Numbered from the stretch's first letter, positions 7,646-17,129 are shown. The stretch: 64,000 nucleotides of DNA from Acidovorax sp. Leaf78 (GCF_001422735.1 NZ_LMLZ01000020.1:268954-332953), one strand, 5' to 3'. Made by a program: numbers and translations. Notes: generated by a model not told the origin, from the sequence alone.

Positions 7646-9916
7646 TCAGAAGGCGGTGTGCAGCGTCACGTCCAGCGTGCGGGGCGCGCCCAGGTACACC
7701 TGGTCGCGCGTCTCGGCGGCGTAGATGCGGTCGGTGGCGTTGCGGATGCGGCCGGTGAGCGTGGTGGTGGGGCTGACCTTCCACGCCAGGCCCAGGTCCA
7801 GCAGCGTGTACGAGGGCCAGAACTTGGTGTTGGCGGCGTTGCCATACACCTTGCCCACATGGCGCACCCCGGCGCTGGCGGTGATGGCGGGCGTGATGGC
7901 ATACGACGCCCACAGGTTGGCCACGGCCTGCGGTACCAGGGCCGGCACGTTGCCCGCGCGCGAGACGCCGCCCTGCACGAAGTGCTCGTACCGGGCGCGG
8001 ATGAGCGACAGGTTGCCTTGCAACTGCCACCGCGCGCTGGGGCGCACGCCGGCCGCCAGCTCGATGCCCTTGGACGATTGCTCGCCCACCAGCACGGTGA
8101 GGTTGGGGTTGGCCGTGTCTTGCGTGGCGATGTTCTTGCGGCGAATCTCGAAGGCCGCCACCGTGGCGCTGCCTTTGCCGTCCCAGAAGTCCCACTTGCT
8201 GCCCAGCTCGACCTGGCGGCCCGTGGTCAGCTCGCTGTTGTTGCGCACGTCGGCGAACGACGCTGATGCCAGCGAGCCCGAGGGCGGGTCGGCCGCGTTG
8301 GAGGCCTGCGCATACAGGTTGGCGCCGGGGGCGATGTCCCACACCACGCCCAGGCGGCCGGTCGTGGGGCTGTAGCTGCGGCTGAACGTGGCGGGCGCGG
8401 CGGCGGTGACGGCGCGGCGGTTGACCAGGTCGAGCCCGATGCGCTCGTGCCGCAGCGCGGTGACGAGGTTCACGCCCGGCACCACGGCTGTGCGGTTCTC
8501 CAGGTACAGCGCGGTGGTGGTGGCCTTGTTGTCCTTGTCGGCACTCAGTACGGGCGACATGCCGGGGATGTCGAAGAAGTTCTCGGTCGAGAACTGGTAG
8601 GGGTTGACCGTGCTCACCGTGACCGAGGGGCCCAGCGGAAACCGCGTCTGCTTGTTCACGCTCACATCGAGGCCAAAGGCCCAGTCGCTTTGGCGGCCCG
8701 CGAGCTGGCCCTGGTAGGTGCCCTCCAGCCGATTGCCCACCAACTGCTGGTCGTGGCGCTGCAGCAGGGGCGATGTGCGAACGACCGCCGTGTTGGCGGC
8801 GTTGAAGGTGTAGATCTCCACGTTACGGTAGTCACGCAGCGCGTCGTACGCGTACAGCGTGTTCTTGATCTGCAACGCATCCGATACGCGCCACTGCGAC
8901 ACCGAGCGCAGCCACTGCACGCGGTGGCCGTACATGCCGTCGGCGCTGTTGTAGTTCGCAAAGCGCGTGGCCCGGTCGATGCGCAGCGCGCCCACGGCGG
9001 GGTTGAGCACGGGCGTGCCCCAGTAGGGGCGGTCCACGTGGTCCTTCTGGTATTCGTAGGCCAGCGTGTGGGTGAAGCCGCCGCCCAGGTCCGACAGCAG
9101 CGAGGTGGCTAGCTGTGTGGCCTGGGTTTTTGTGCCGTGCGTCCAGCTGCCAGCGTCGCGGTGGTTCAGGTCGATGCGCGCGAAGTGGGCCGGGCCGGTG
9201 CCATCGGTGCTTGTGGCGATGCGCCGGTTCAGGCCCACCGACACCTCTTTGTGCCCGTAGGAGCCCAGGCGCACCTGGCCTTCGGCGAAGTCGCTGCGCT
9301 CGGCCGTCTTGGTGATGTAGTTGATCGAGCCGCCCACGCCGCCCGATCCGAACAGAAAGCTCGACGCACCGCCGATGGCCTCCACCCGGTCGTAGATCCA
9401 GCTGTCCACCGCGCGCGTGGCGCTGCCGTACTGTGGGTTGATGCCGTTGTACAGCTGCGCCACCGAATTGGCCGTGAAGCCCCGGTAGTTGGCGGCCATG
9501 GAGCCGGGTGCGTTGTGGGCGGTGACGCCCGGGATGCCCCGCAAGATCTCCTGCGTGTCCTGCGCGCCGCGCGCGTCGATGGTGGCTCGGTCCACCACGG
9601 TGACGGCGGCCGGGGTCTCGCGCGCCGTGAGGCCCAGGCGGCTGCCGGTCTCGGTGGGGGTGTCGAGCTGCAGCTTGCCGCCAGCCGATGCTGCGGGCTC
9701 GGCCACGGTCACGGGCTGCAGCGTGGGTGTGGGGGTGGCGTCTTGCGCCTGGGCTGCTGCCAGCGGGCCCAGCGCCAGCAGGGCCAAGACGCCGCTGTAG
9801 ATGGGCGAGGGCGACAGGGTCAAGGAGCGGCCCACGGGCTGCAGGCAGCCGCTATCAGCGAAACGGGGCGCGCAGGCGCGGGTGGCCGCAGTGCGGCGGG
9901 GGGAGGTACGGGACAT
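7646..9916 (-). CDS. TonB-dependent siderophore receptor
   Basis: This outer-membrane receptor is about 756 residues from the ATG at 9916 (MSRTSPRRTAATR). A long N-terminal region with a hydrophobic stretch (YSGVLALLALGPLAAAQAQ) gives a signal peptide ending at AQAQ. The plug domain follows (ETPAAVTVVDRATID, DTQEILRGIPGVTAHN, FGSGGVGGSINYITK), then a 22-strand-type barrel ending in the expected C-terminal aromatic residue (DVTLHTAF). The ligand is likely a ferric siderophore; exact ligand unknown. The longer reading frame upstream of 9916 is a composition artefact of the GC-rich leader. Followed by the PepSY gene and preceded by a DUF2946 gene, a common iron-uptake arrangement. Confidence 0.9.
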   Translation of the reverse strand: MSRTSPRRTAATRACAPRFADSGCLQPVGRSLTLSPSPIYSGVLALLALGPLAAAQAQDATPTPTLQPVTVAEPAASAGGKLQLDTPTETGSRLGLTARETPAAVTVVDRATIDARGAQDTQEILRGIPGVTAHNAPGSMAANYRGFTANSVAQLYNGINPQYGSATRAVDSWIYDRVEAIGGASSFLFGSGGVGGSINYITKTAERSDFAEGQVRLGSYGHKEVSVGLNRRIATSTDGTGPAHFARIDLNHRDAGSWTHGTKTQATQLATSLLSDLGGGFTHTLAYEYQKDHVDRPYWGTPVLNPAVGALRIDRATRFANYNSADGMYGHRVQWLRSVSQWRVSDALQIKNTLYAYDALRDYRNVEIYTFNAANTAVVRTSPLLQRHDQQLVGNRLEGTYQGQLAGRQSDWAFGLDVSVNKQTRFPLGPSVTVSTVNPYQFSTENFFDIPGMSPVLSADKDNKATTTALYLENRTAVVPGVNLVTALRHERIGLDLVNRRAVTAAAPATFSRSYSPTTGRLGVVWDIAPGANLYAQASNAADPPSGSLASASFADVRNNSELTTGRQVELGSKWDFWDGKGSATVAAFEIRRKNIATQDTANPNLTVLVGEQSSKGIELAAGVRPSARWQLQGNLSLIRARYEHFVQGGVSRAGNVPALVPQAVANLWASYAITPAITASAGVRHVGKVYGNAANTKFWPSYTLLDLGLAWKVSPTTTLTGRIRNATDRIYAAETRDQVYLGAPRTLDVTLHTAF

Positions 9917-10034
9917 GAAAAAAACGCTCGGAATGAACCGCGCAGCCCACCCCACAGGATGCGCTGGCGCGTTGGTACGGACAGGGATGCAGTGCCGTCC
10001 CACCAGGAACGCGGCGCTGCGAAGGCGTGTCAGC

Positions 10035-10394
10035 TCACGAGCGTGCGGGCGGGCCGCGGGCCGGCAGCGGCGCTGCCGTGGCCGCCGCAATGCGGGCGGC
10101 CTCCACCGGCTGCAGCGCATGGGCCAGCGGGTGGTAGGGGAGCGGAAGGGTCACCGCAGCCGGCGGTGGTGCAGCCGGCGTGGCGCACAGTGGGCAGTCC
10201 ATGGGGGTGGCGGCCATCTCCACCGTGCCGTCGTCGGTCTGCACCAAAAGCTTGATGGTGCCGGCGCCCGAGCAGATCACTTCGATGGTCTGCGGGTTGA
10301 CGAACGGGGTCGCCACGGCCATGCCCATCGACGCCACGAACCATGCGAGCACCCACAGGCGCAGCGCAGAGAAGGTTCGTCGGGTGGCGGTCAT
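10035..10394 (-). CDS. DUF2946 family protein
   Basis: The protein is about 119 residues from the ATG at 10394 (MTATRRTFSALRLWVLAWF). It has an N-terminal hydrophobic segment, a middle part with ICSGAGTIKLL, and the conserved MDCPLC cysteine pair characteristic of DUF2946, followed by a Pro/Ala-rich tail. DUF2946 genes are often found beside TonB receptors and copper or iron genes; the cysteines suggest metal or redox chemistry, not proven. It sits about 120 bp upstream of the receptor in the same direction, probably the first gene of the operon. Confidence 0.75.
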   Translation of the reverse strand: MTATRRTFSALRLWVLAWFVASMGMAVATPFVNPQTIEVICSGAGTIKLLVQTDDGTVEMAATPMDCPLCATPAAPPPAAVTLPLPYHPLAHALQPVEAARIAAATAAPLPARGPPARS

Positions 10395-10483
10395 GGGGCG
10401 CGATGATAACCGCGCATGCCCCGGATCGCCGGGCGAGGCACTGCAGGCGGCGTGCGCGCCTCTCGATGATCTCAATGCGATGT

Positions 10484-10543
10484 GCTATAAAAAATATAGC
10501 TATTGGCGCTGATCCATCAAGCGGCGGGAGGTCGTTTGGATCG
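10484..10543. repeat. Short palindromic repeat, copy 2
   Basis: TGCTATAAAAAATATAGCTATTGGCGCT, then GATCCATCAAGCGGCGGGAGGTCGTTTGGAT: the same block order as the copy at 1690. It lies between the start of the DUF2946 gene (10394) and the end of the VWA gene (10672). The rest of this gap holds no gene I can support. Confidence 0.5.
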
Positions 10544-10671
10544 ATAGTCTTCAGGAGCGAACACCGTGCCGTAACCTCTGTGGCGCTGGCGGTAACTGGC
10601 CCTGCTGCCCGTGCGTTGGGCGCCGCAGACTGGGGGGCGCTGGCGTTGCTCCTGCAGTCTGCAAGGCGCAC

Positions 10672-11925
10672 TCACCGCGCCTTGGCGCTCGTCACCATGC
10701 CCTGGGTCGCCGCCCACGCGTTGATGTCGTCGCGCCGGATCGCCGCGGCCATCAGCTGCGGAAAGGCGTCGGGCGTGCACGCGAACGAGGGCACGCCCAG
10801 CGCGGCCAGTTTGGCCGCCAGCGCGTGGTCGTAGGCGGGCGCGCCTTCATCGCTGAGCGCCAGCAGGGTGATGAACTGCACGCCGCTGTCCACCAGCTCC
10901 GCGGCGCGGCGCAGCAGGTTGGCCTCGACGCCGCCTTCGTACAAATCGGAGATCAGCACGAAGATGCTGTTGCGCGGCTCCTTGATGAGGGACTGGCAGT
11001 ACGCCACCGCGCCGTTGATGTCGGTGCCGCCGCCCAGCTGCACGCCGAACAGCACGTCCACCGGGTCGTCGAGCTTTTCGGTCAGGTCCACCACCGCTGT
11101 GTCGAACACCACGAGCTTGGTGGATACGGCCGGCAGGCTGGCCAGCACTGCACCGAAGATGCTGGAGTACACCACCGAGTTGGCCATGGAGCCGCTCTGG
11201 TCGATGCACAGCACCACCTCGCGCTGCGGGCGCCGGGCCTTGCGGCCGTAGCCGATCAGCGTCTCGGGCACCACGGTGCGGTAGTCGGGCTGCCAGTGCT
11301 TGAGGTTGGCGCGGATGGTGCGCTGCCAGTCGATCTCCGAGTGGCGCGGGCGGCGGTTGCGCTGGCTGCGGTCCAGCGCGCCGCTCACGGCCGAGCGCAT
11401 GGGGTCCTCCAGCCGCTTCATCAGGTCGTCCACCACGCGGCGCACCACCATGCGGGCGGTGTCCTTGGTGCCGGCCGGAATCACGTGCGACAGCGCCAGC
11501 AGGTTGGCCACCAGGTGCACGTCGGGCTGCACGGTCTCCAGCATCTCGGGCTGCAGCAGCATGTCGCGCATGTTCAGGCGCTCCATGGCGTCGCGCTGCA
11601 TCACCTGCACCACCGAACTGGGGAAGTACTTGCGGATGTCGCCCAGCCAGCGGGCCACGCTGGGCGACGAGGCGCCCCGGCCCCCGCGCCGCTCGCGCGA
11701 CTGCAGGCCGCCCGGGCCATCGGCCTCGTACAGCGCCGCCAGGGCCTGGTCGATCTCCACGGCAGGGCCCGTCAGGGGGCCGCAGCTTTGTGCCGCTTCG
11801 CTGCCCAGCACCAGGCGCCAGCGGCGCAGGCGTTCTTCGTGGGTGAGCGGCGTGGGCGCGGTGTCCGCCGCCGGTGCCGATGGCGTTGCCTGGGCGGCCG
11901 GCGTGGGGTTCGGGGTTGTCGTCAT
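10672..11925 (-). CDS. VWA domain protein of the SWIM/MoxR/DUF5682 cluster
   Basis: The protein is about 417 residues from the ATG at 11925 (MTTTPNPTPAAQ). A Pro/Ala-rich start is followed by a helical region (about 25-210, with RWLGDIRKYFPSSVVQVMQRD) and a C-terminal von Willebrand A domain. The metal-ion-dependent adhesion site is complete: CIDQSGSM supplies D-x-S-x-S, GGGTDI the Thr, and LISDLYEGG the distal Asp. The start overlaps the stop of the DUF5682 gene by ATGA. VWA proteins paired with MoxR ATPases usually act as the substrate-binding or adaptor partner in a chaperone-like complex; the target here is unknown. Confidence 0.88.
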   Translation of the reverse strand: MTTTPNPTPAAQATPSAPAADTAPTPLTHEERLRRWRLVLGSEAAQSCGPLTGPAVEIDQALAALYEADGPGGLQSRERRGGRGASSPSVARWLGDIRKYFPSSVVQVMQRDAMERLNMRDMLLQPEMLETVQPDVHLVANLLALSHVIPAGTKDTARMVVRRVVDDLMKRLEDPMRSAVSGALDRSQRNRRPRHSEIDWQRTIRANLKHWQPDYRTVVPETLIGYGRKARRPQREVVLCIDQSGSMANSVVYSSIFGAVLASLPAVSTKLVVFDTAVVDLTEKLDDPVDVLFGVQLGGGTDINGAVAYCQSLIKEPRNSIFVLISDLYEGGVEANLLRRAAELVDSGVQFITLLALSDEGAPAYDHALAAKLAALGVPSFACTPDAFPQLMAAAIRRDDINAWAATQGMVTSAKAR

Positions 11926-14342
11926 GCCGTCAGTCCCATCAGTTCGCGCAGCAGCGGCAGCGGCAGGGCCGCGCGGGTTTCGTCCCATGCGGGGGCGGCC
12001 AGCGGTGCGGCGGCGGTGCGCGCGCCCTGGCTCGCTCGCTGCCCCAGGTCGCGCCGCTCGCTCGGGCCGAACGCCGAGAACGTGCGGCGCACCAGCGGCA
12101 GCACCCGCACGAAGTGTTCTTCATTCAGGCTGGAGAGCCACTGGTCCACCAACTGCCACACGTTGGCATCGTGCAGCAGCACCACGGCGTTGCGGTTGAG
12201 AAAACCATCCAGCCACGCCGCCGCCTTGCCGGGCTCCGCGCCCGCCGACAGGTGCAGCGACAGCGCGGGTCCGACCTGGTCTGCCGACCAGACGCCATCG
12301 TCGAGCAGCAGCCGCACCGCCACGCCCTGCAGCAGCTCGTGCGCGCTCTGGTGCTGCTGAGCCACCTGGGCCAGCGCACGCTGCCACTGCTCGGTCTGCT
12401 CAGGCGATTGCCGCAGTGCGATGGCCGCGTGGGCGCCCAGGAGCTTTTCGCGCAGCTGGTCGGCGGCGTCGTCGTCGATGGCGCTGCAGGCCAGTGGCAG
12501 GCTGATGGCCGCGCGCACGATGAGGCTGTCCAGCACATGGCTGACCAGCGTGGCGTCGGTCTGCCGCACATTGCCGTAGCGGAAAACGTTGGACAGCGGC
12601 GGCAGCGCGGCCAGCAGCTGCAGCGCATCGCCGGTGAGCGCCGCGCGGTTTTCCAGCGCGCGCGTGGCGGCGGCCACGGCCGTGTCCAGGTCGGCCAGCA
12701 GCACGCGGTCCACCAGGGACGACAGCTCGCCCAGGCTCTCGGCGCGGGCGGACTCGTCGGTCACGCGCGCCGTGGCGGCCTGCGCCAGTGTCTGTCCCCA
12801 CTGGCTGGCCTCGATGAGGCGCAGCACGAACTCGGGCTGCCACTGCAGGTTCCACACCTCGTGGAAGGTGCCGCGCGACGAGCGCCCCACACGGGCCAGC
12901 GTGCCCCAGGGCACGTCCAGCAGGTTCAGGCGGTGCAGCAGGTGGCTGCGCGCCAGGTCGTTGGCGTTGCGCAGGTCCAGGTCCAGCGTCTTGTGCGTGG
13001 CCTCGGGCTTCAGGCGCAGGCTCTTCTGGGCCTGCTCCACATCGCGCTGCAGCGGCACCATGGGCACGTCGGGCGGCACGGCGCCCAGGCGGTCGCCCAC
13101 CACCAGCGCATCGTGGATGAAGTGCAGCACCGACTCGTCGCCCAGCGTGAGCACGGTGCGGCTGGCCTCGTGCAACTCTTCCAGCCCCGGGGCGGGCCGC
13201 TCGCGCAGCGCGGCCAGGGAATCGGCCAGCCGTGCGGCCTCGATCAGGTGGGCGGACGAGCAGTCCAGGTCGCGCTCGCGCATCAGCCGCGCCACACGGG
13301 CCAGCCAGCCGATGGCGCGCGGCTGAGTGCTCTGGTGGCTGGTCCACAGGTGCTCGTACCAGCCGGGCGCGTGGACGCCGGCGCCATAGCCGCTGGCGCG
13401 GGCCAGGTGGCGGTAGGTCCAAGGCACCCAGGTGCTCTGCACCTTGACCTTGGGCAGGCCCTTGAGCAGCGCCTGGTCCGCCTTGGCCGTGGCCTTGGCC
13501 TGCAGGCCCCCAAGGTGCCAGGCGCCGCAGACCACGGCGATGCGCTCGAAGCCTTCCTTCTGCGCCGCGCGGATGCACTGGCGCATGTGCGCCTCGCGCA
13601 GGGCTTCACGCTGCGCTTCCTCGGGGCTGCGGTGGCGCTCGCCCCACTCGCTGCGCAGCGCCAGCATGGCTTCGGAGATGGCGGCAAACAGCTCTTCGCC
13701 GTCACCGCGCTCCTCGACCATGTGGTTCCACCAGGCTTCGCCGTCGGCATAGCCTGCGGCCTGTGCCAGCCAGGTCAGCGGGTCGCCGCGTGCGCCCTCT
13801 GCGTCGGCTCGCGGGTCCAGGTCCGCATCGGCGTCGCCGGGGTGGGTGGGGGTGGCTGCAGCGGCGGGCTCTTCGGTGGAGCCTGTGGCGGGAGCGTCGG
13901 CCGACTCGCCGGGCGTGTCGGGCGCTGCGGGCCCGGCCCGCGGAGTGTCTGCATCGCTCCCGGCCGCTGGTTCCGCCTGGTCGGCTTGTTCTGCCTTTTC
14001 GGCGTCCGCACGTGCCTTCTCGATGCCCAGGCTGTGCGCCACCGGCAGGTCGATGAAGCGCACCGGCACCTGGGCCTGCACCGCCCACAGGGCGGCCTGC
14101 CACTCCGGCGAGAACACGGCGAAGGGGTGGTACACCGCCAGGCCTTTTTCATCGGGAGCGTGGCTGAGCAGGGCCACCGGCGGCTTCATGTCGGCATGCA
14201 CCATCAGCGGCAGCAGCGCGTCGCCCTCCGGCGGGCCTTCGATCAGCACGCAGTCGGGGCGCAGCGCCTCGAACGCGCGCACCAGGCTGCGCGCACAGCC
14301 GGGGCCGTGGTGGCGCACGCCGAAGTAGTGGGGTTCGCTCAT
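11922..14342 (-). CDS. DUF5682 family protein
   Basis: The protein is about 806 residues from the ATG at 14342 (MSEPHYFGVRHHGPGC). The N-terminal domain starts with the family hallmark GVRHHGPG and IEGPPEGDALLPL, and later has VVCGAWHLGG; it resembles the His/Glu-rich active-site layout of the TraB/ChaN/erythromycin-esterase superfamily, an inference from motif style. An acidic, Ala/Pro-rich insertion spans about residues 118-190. The C-terminal two thirds are alpha-helical. No signal peptide or membrane segment, so cytoplasmic. It is coupled to the VWA gene by ATGA. Function not established. Confidence 0.82.
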   Translation of the reverse strand: MSEPHYFGVRHHGPGCARSLVRAFEALRPDCVLIEGPPEGDALLPLMVHADMKPPVALLSHAPDEKGLAVYHPFAVFSPEWQAALWAVQAQVPVRFIDLPVAHSLGIEKARADAEKAEQADQAEPAAGSDADTPRAGPAAPDTPGESADAPATGSTEEPAAAATPTHPGDADADLDPRADAEGARGDPLTWLAQAAGYADGEAWWNHMVEERGDGEELFAAISEAMLALRSEWGERHRSPEEAQREALREAHMRQCIRAAQKEGFERIAVVCGAWHLGGLQAKATAKADQALLKGLPKVKVQSTWVPWTYRHLARASGYGAGVHAPGWYEHLWTSHQSTQPRAIGWLARVARLMRERDLDCSSAHLIEAARLADSLAALRERPAPGLEELHEASRTVLTLGDESVLHFIHDALVVGDRLGAVPPDVPMVPLQRDVEQAQKSLRLKPEATHKTLDLDLRNANDLARSHLLHRLNLLDVPWGTLARVGRSSRGTFHEVWNLQWQPEFVLRLIEASQWGQTLAQAATARVTDESARAESLGELSSLVDRVLLADLDTAVAAATRALENRAALTGDALQLLAALPPLSNVFRYGNVRQTDATLVSHVLDSLIVRAAISLPLACSAIDDDAADQLREKLLGAHAAIALRQSPEQTEQWQRALAQVAQQHQSAHELLQGVAVRLLLDDGVWSADQVGPALSLHLSAGAEPGKAAAWLDGFLNRNAVVLLHDANVWQLVDQWLSSLNEEHFVRVLPLVRRTFSAFGPSERRDLGQRASQGARTAAAPLAAPAWDETRAALPLPLLRELMGLTA

Positions 14343-14392
14343 GTCAGGGGTCCACGGTGCACGGCACCGGCGCGCAACCCGCCGGCACGGGG

Positions 14393-14435
14393 GGCGCAAG
14401 TGGCGCAAGTGGCGCAAGTGGCGCAGGTTGCGCCA
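14393..14435. repeat. 9-bp tandem repeat between MoxR and DUF5682 genes
   Basis: The unit TGGCGCAAG is repeated head to tail three to four times (14393-14427) and followed by TTGCGCC, which can pair with the repeat. It lies inside the 121-bp gap between the two coding regions, the only real spacer in an otherwise overlapping cluster. Confidence 0.6.
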
Positions 14436-14463
14436 ATGGAACCGGTGTCACAAGGGGCCTGCG

Positions 14464-15555
14464 TCATGCCATTTCGCGGAAGGCGCGGTACAGGTCCTTC
14501 CAGTCGGCGCGTTCCTTCACCACCGTCTCCAGGTATTCGTTCCAGACCACCTGGTCCTGCACCGGGTCCTTGACCACGGCGCCGATCAGGCCCGAGGCCA
14601 CGTCCAGCGGGCTCAGCGTGCCGTCGCCAAAATGCCCCGCCAGCGCCATGCCGTTGTTGATCACCGAGATGGCCTCGGCGGTGGACAGCGTGGACGAGGG
14701 CGACTTGATCTGCGTCTTGCCGTCCTCGGTCTTTCCGTTGCGCAGCTCGCGGAAGATCTGCACGATGCGCCGCACTTCCTTCAGCGCCGGGGGCTCGGCG
14801 GGCAGCTGCAGCGCGCGGCCCATCTCGGCCACGCGCTTGACCACGATGGCGACCTCGTCGTTCTCGTTGCCGGGCACAGGCAGCACCACGGTGTTGAAGC
14901 GGCGCTTGAGCGCGGCCGACAGCTCGTTCACGCCCTTGTCACGGTTGTTGGCGGTGGCGATGATGCTGAAGCCACGCACGGCCTGCACCTCGCTGCCCAG
15001 CTCCGGGATGGGCAGGGTCTTTTCGGACAGCACGGTGATGAGGCTGTCCTGCACGTCGGCCGGGATGCGCGTGAGCTCTTCGATGCGCGCGATCTTGCCC
15101 GCGCGCATGGCCTGCATCAGCGGGCTGGGCACCAGGGCCTTTTCCGACGGGCCATGGGCCAGCAGTTGGGCGTAGTTCCAGCCGTAGCGCAACTGCTCTT
15201 CGCTGGTGCCGGCCGTGCCCTGGATGAGCAGGGTGGAGTCGCCGCTGATCGCGGCCGACAAATGCTCGGACACCCAGGACTTGGCCGTGCCCGGCACGCC
15301 GTACAGCAGCAGGCCCCGGTCCGTGGCCAGCGTGGCCACGGCGACCTCCATCAGGCGCGCATTGCCGATGTACTTGGCGCTCACCTGAAAGCCATTGGCG
15401 AGCGTGGCGCCCATGAGGTACTGCACAACGGCCCAAGGCGACAGCGCCCAGTTGTGCGGGCGCTGGCGCTGGTCGTGCTTTTTCAGTTCCGCCAGTTCTT
15501 CGGCGAACTGGTGCTCGGCGTGCTGGCGCATGACGGAAGAAGGTGTGGAGCTCAT
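14464..15555 (-). CDS. MoxR-like AAA+ ATPase of the SWIM/DUF5682 cluster
   Basis: The protein has 363 residues. It has Walker A GVPGTAKS, a Walker B-like strand IARIEELTRIP in which the usual D-E is replaced by E-E, a sensor-type IIATANNRDKG and an arginine finger in LKRRFNTVVLP. These place it with MoxR AAA+ proteins of a subgroup distinct from the second MoxR in this window (56094-56948). MoxR ATPases work with VWA proteins as chaperones that remodel or activate protein complexes. Its ATG overlaps the stop of the DUF5691 gene (ATGA). The substituted Walker B aspartate deserves attention; glutamate could still coordinate magnesium. Confidence 0.9.
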   Translation of the reverse strand: MSSTPSSVMRQHAEHQFAEELAELKKHDQRQRPHNWALSPWAVVQYLMGATLANGFQVSAKYIGNARLMEVAVATLATDRGLLLYGVPGTAKSWVSEHLSAAISGDSTLLIQGTAGTSEEQLRYGWNYAQLLAHGPSEKALVPSPLMQAMRAGKIARIEELTRIPADVQDSLITVLSEKTLPIPELGSEVQAVRGFSIIATANNRDKGVNELSAALKRRFNTVVLPVPGNENDEVAIVVKRVAEMGRALQLPAEPPALKEVRRIVQIFRELRNGKTEDGKTQIKSPSSTLSTAEAISVINNGMALAGHFGDGTLSPLDVASGLIGAVVKDPVQDQVVWNEYLETVVKERADWKDLYRAFREMA

Positions 15556-17129
15556 GGCGTGGCGTGGGTGGTGGGTGTCGTGGACAGGGGTTGAAGGGCG
15601 CGGCGTGTGGCGATGACCTGCATCACGTCATGCACCACGGTGGCAAAAGAAGGGGTCTCGTCGGCATGGCGCGGCCACTGGGCCAGCGCGGGCAATACAT
15701 CGGGGTGCAGCGCGCAGGCCAGCTCCGCCAGGTCCGAGCGCAGCCCGTAGTCGTCCCTCAGCGTGCCCTGGCGGGCCCGCTGCAGCAGGATGTCTGCCAG
15801 CGCCGCGGACAGCGGGGCCGACAAGGTGTCCGCAGGCGGGCAGGCCGCCAGCATCTGCGGCGCAAGGGTGTACAGCTGCACCGTCACGCCCTCCTTGTCC
15901 AGCCGCTGCTGCCAGATCTTTTCACGTGCGGCGCGGGGCAGCAGCGCCAGGATGGCCGCCACGTCGGTGCGCAGCTGGTGGGCGGCCCCGGTGTCGATGA
16001 AGGCCTGGGCCCAGTCGGTCTGCGGCGCTGCGAGCAGCACGTCGCGCCAGCCGCGCAGCAGCGACTGCGCCCAGTCGGTGCCCCTGGCCCACTCGATCAG
16101 CTCGCTGGCCGACAGGCTGGTGTGCATGGTCCACCAGCCCAGCGGCACCTGGCGCACCAGCTGGTACAGCCACCAGGCACGTTCGCCGAGCGCCTCGTGC
16201 TGGGGGCGGGGCGTGTCCAGGTTGTCGGCTTTCCAGTCGGCGCCCACGGCCTCGGGCGCATCGATGACCCAGCGCTTGCGCAGCAGCGCGCGTTCGTGGC
16301 GCACCAGCGGGGCCATGCGGTCTGCAGCGCGCCGGGGATGGGCGGCGTCGGGCAGGCGCAGCAGCAACTCCAGCGCGCTGGCGCGCACCTCGCGGCTGCG
16401 GTCGGTGCGCAGGCCGTCGAGCAGCGGCTCGTCCTGCAGCGAGAGCTGGTCGGCCAGCACGCCCACCAGGTCGGCGCGCTCTTTGGCGCCCAGCTCGGCC
16501 AGCGCCTGCGCGAGCCGCTGGCGGGCCTGCTCGGGCTGCGTGGCGCGCTCGGCGGCCAGGAAGGCGCGCCGCTGTTCCAGGCTGCCGTCGGTCCAGCGCG
16601 TTTCTTCGGGGGCCGACGCGCTCACGCCCACGGCGTAGCGCCAGTCCTCGCGCTGGCTGGCCAGCCACCGGCCCCGCTCGCCCAGCACCGGCGCCAGCAC
16701 GGGCCGCAGCGCGACGGAGCGGCGCCCCAGGTCCAGGGCCGCGGGCAACAGGCGCGGCGGCAGCCGGTACCCCGCCCCGGCCAGCGCCAGGCAGATCTGG
16801 TGGTGCAGCCGGGGCGGCCCCTCCTGCAGCGCCCAGGTGATCAGGTGCGGCAGCTGGCCGTCAGGCCAGGCCTGCAGCGCGGGCCGCGTGTCGGGCTCTG
16901 CCTGGGTGGCCGATGCGGGCAGGGGGCTGGGCACGCCCTGCAGCCCCGCCAGGCTGCAGGCCGCGAGCATGCCCGAGGCGCGCAGCAGGGCCGTGGGTGC
17001 ATCCGCCGCCTGCGCCATCGCGTCGTCGATGGCCTGGCCGATGGCGCCGGGCCAGTGCGGCTGCGCGCTGCTCTGGCGCTCGGTGCCCACCATCGCGGTG
17101 GCCAGCAGCGGGGTCCATGCGGCGCTCAT
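15552..17129 (-). CDS. DUF5691 family helical-repeat protein
   Basis: The protein is about 525 residues from the ATG at 17129 (MSAAWTPLLATAMVGTERQ). The opening LLATAMVGTERQ and later REVRASALELLLRLPDA are typical of DUF5691. Most of the protein is Leu/Ala-rich amphipathic helix, as in HEAT/ARM-like scaffolds, with no enzymatic motif. The start overlaps the SWIM gene's stop (ATGA) and the stop overlaps the MoxR start. Its likely role is a scaffold or adaptor within the cluster. The in-frame extension upstream of 17129 lies antisense within the SWIM protein and is not coding. Confidence 0.82.
   Translation of the reverse strand: MSAAWTPLLATAMVGTERQSSAQPHWPGAIGQAIDDAMAQAADAPTALLRASGMLAACSLAGLQGVPSPLPASATQAEPDTRPALQAWPDGQLPHLITWALQEGPPRLHHQICLALAGAGYRLPPRLLPAALDLGRRSVALRPVLAPVLGERGRWLASQREDWRYAVGVSASAPEETRWTDGSLEQRRAFLAAERATQPEQARQRLAQALAELGAKERADLVGVLADQLSLQDEPLLDGLRTDRSREVRASALELLLRLPDAAHPRRAADRMAPLVRHERALLRKRWVIDAPEAVGADWKADNLDTPRPQHEALGERAWWLYQLVRQVPLGWWTMHTSLSASELIEWARGTDWAQSLLRGWRDVLLAAPQTDWAQAFIDTGAAHQLRTDVAAILALLPRAAREKIWQQRLDKEGVTVQLYTLAPQMLAACPPADTLSAPLSAALADILLQRARQGTLRDDYGLRSDLAELACALHPDVLPALAQWPRHADETPSFATVVHDVMQVIATRRALQPLSTTPTTHATP

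Noticed and set aside
9917-10120. N-terminal extension of the TonB receptor frame
   Set aside because: The 68 extra residues overlap the upstream DUF2946 gene and are Arg/Pro-rich; ATG 9916 gives a normal TonB receptor leader and signal peptide.
12121-13578. Alternative-frame ORFs inside the DUF5682 gene
   Set aside because: They read Ala/Arg/Gly/Pro-rich peptides with no motifs and sit entirely within a better supported gene.
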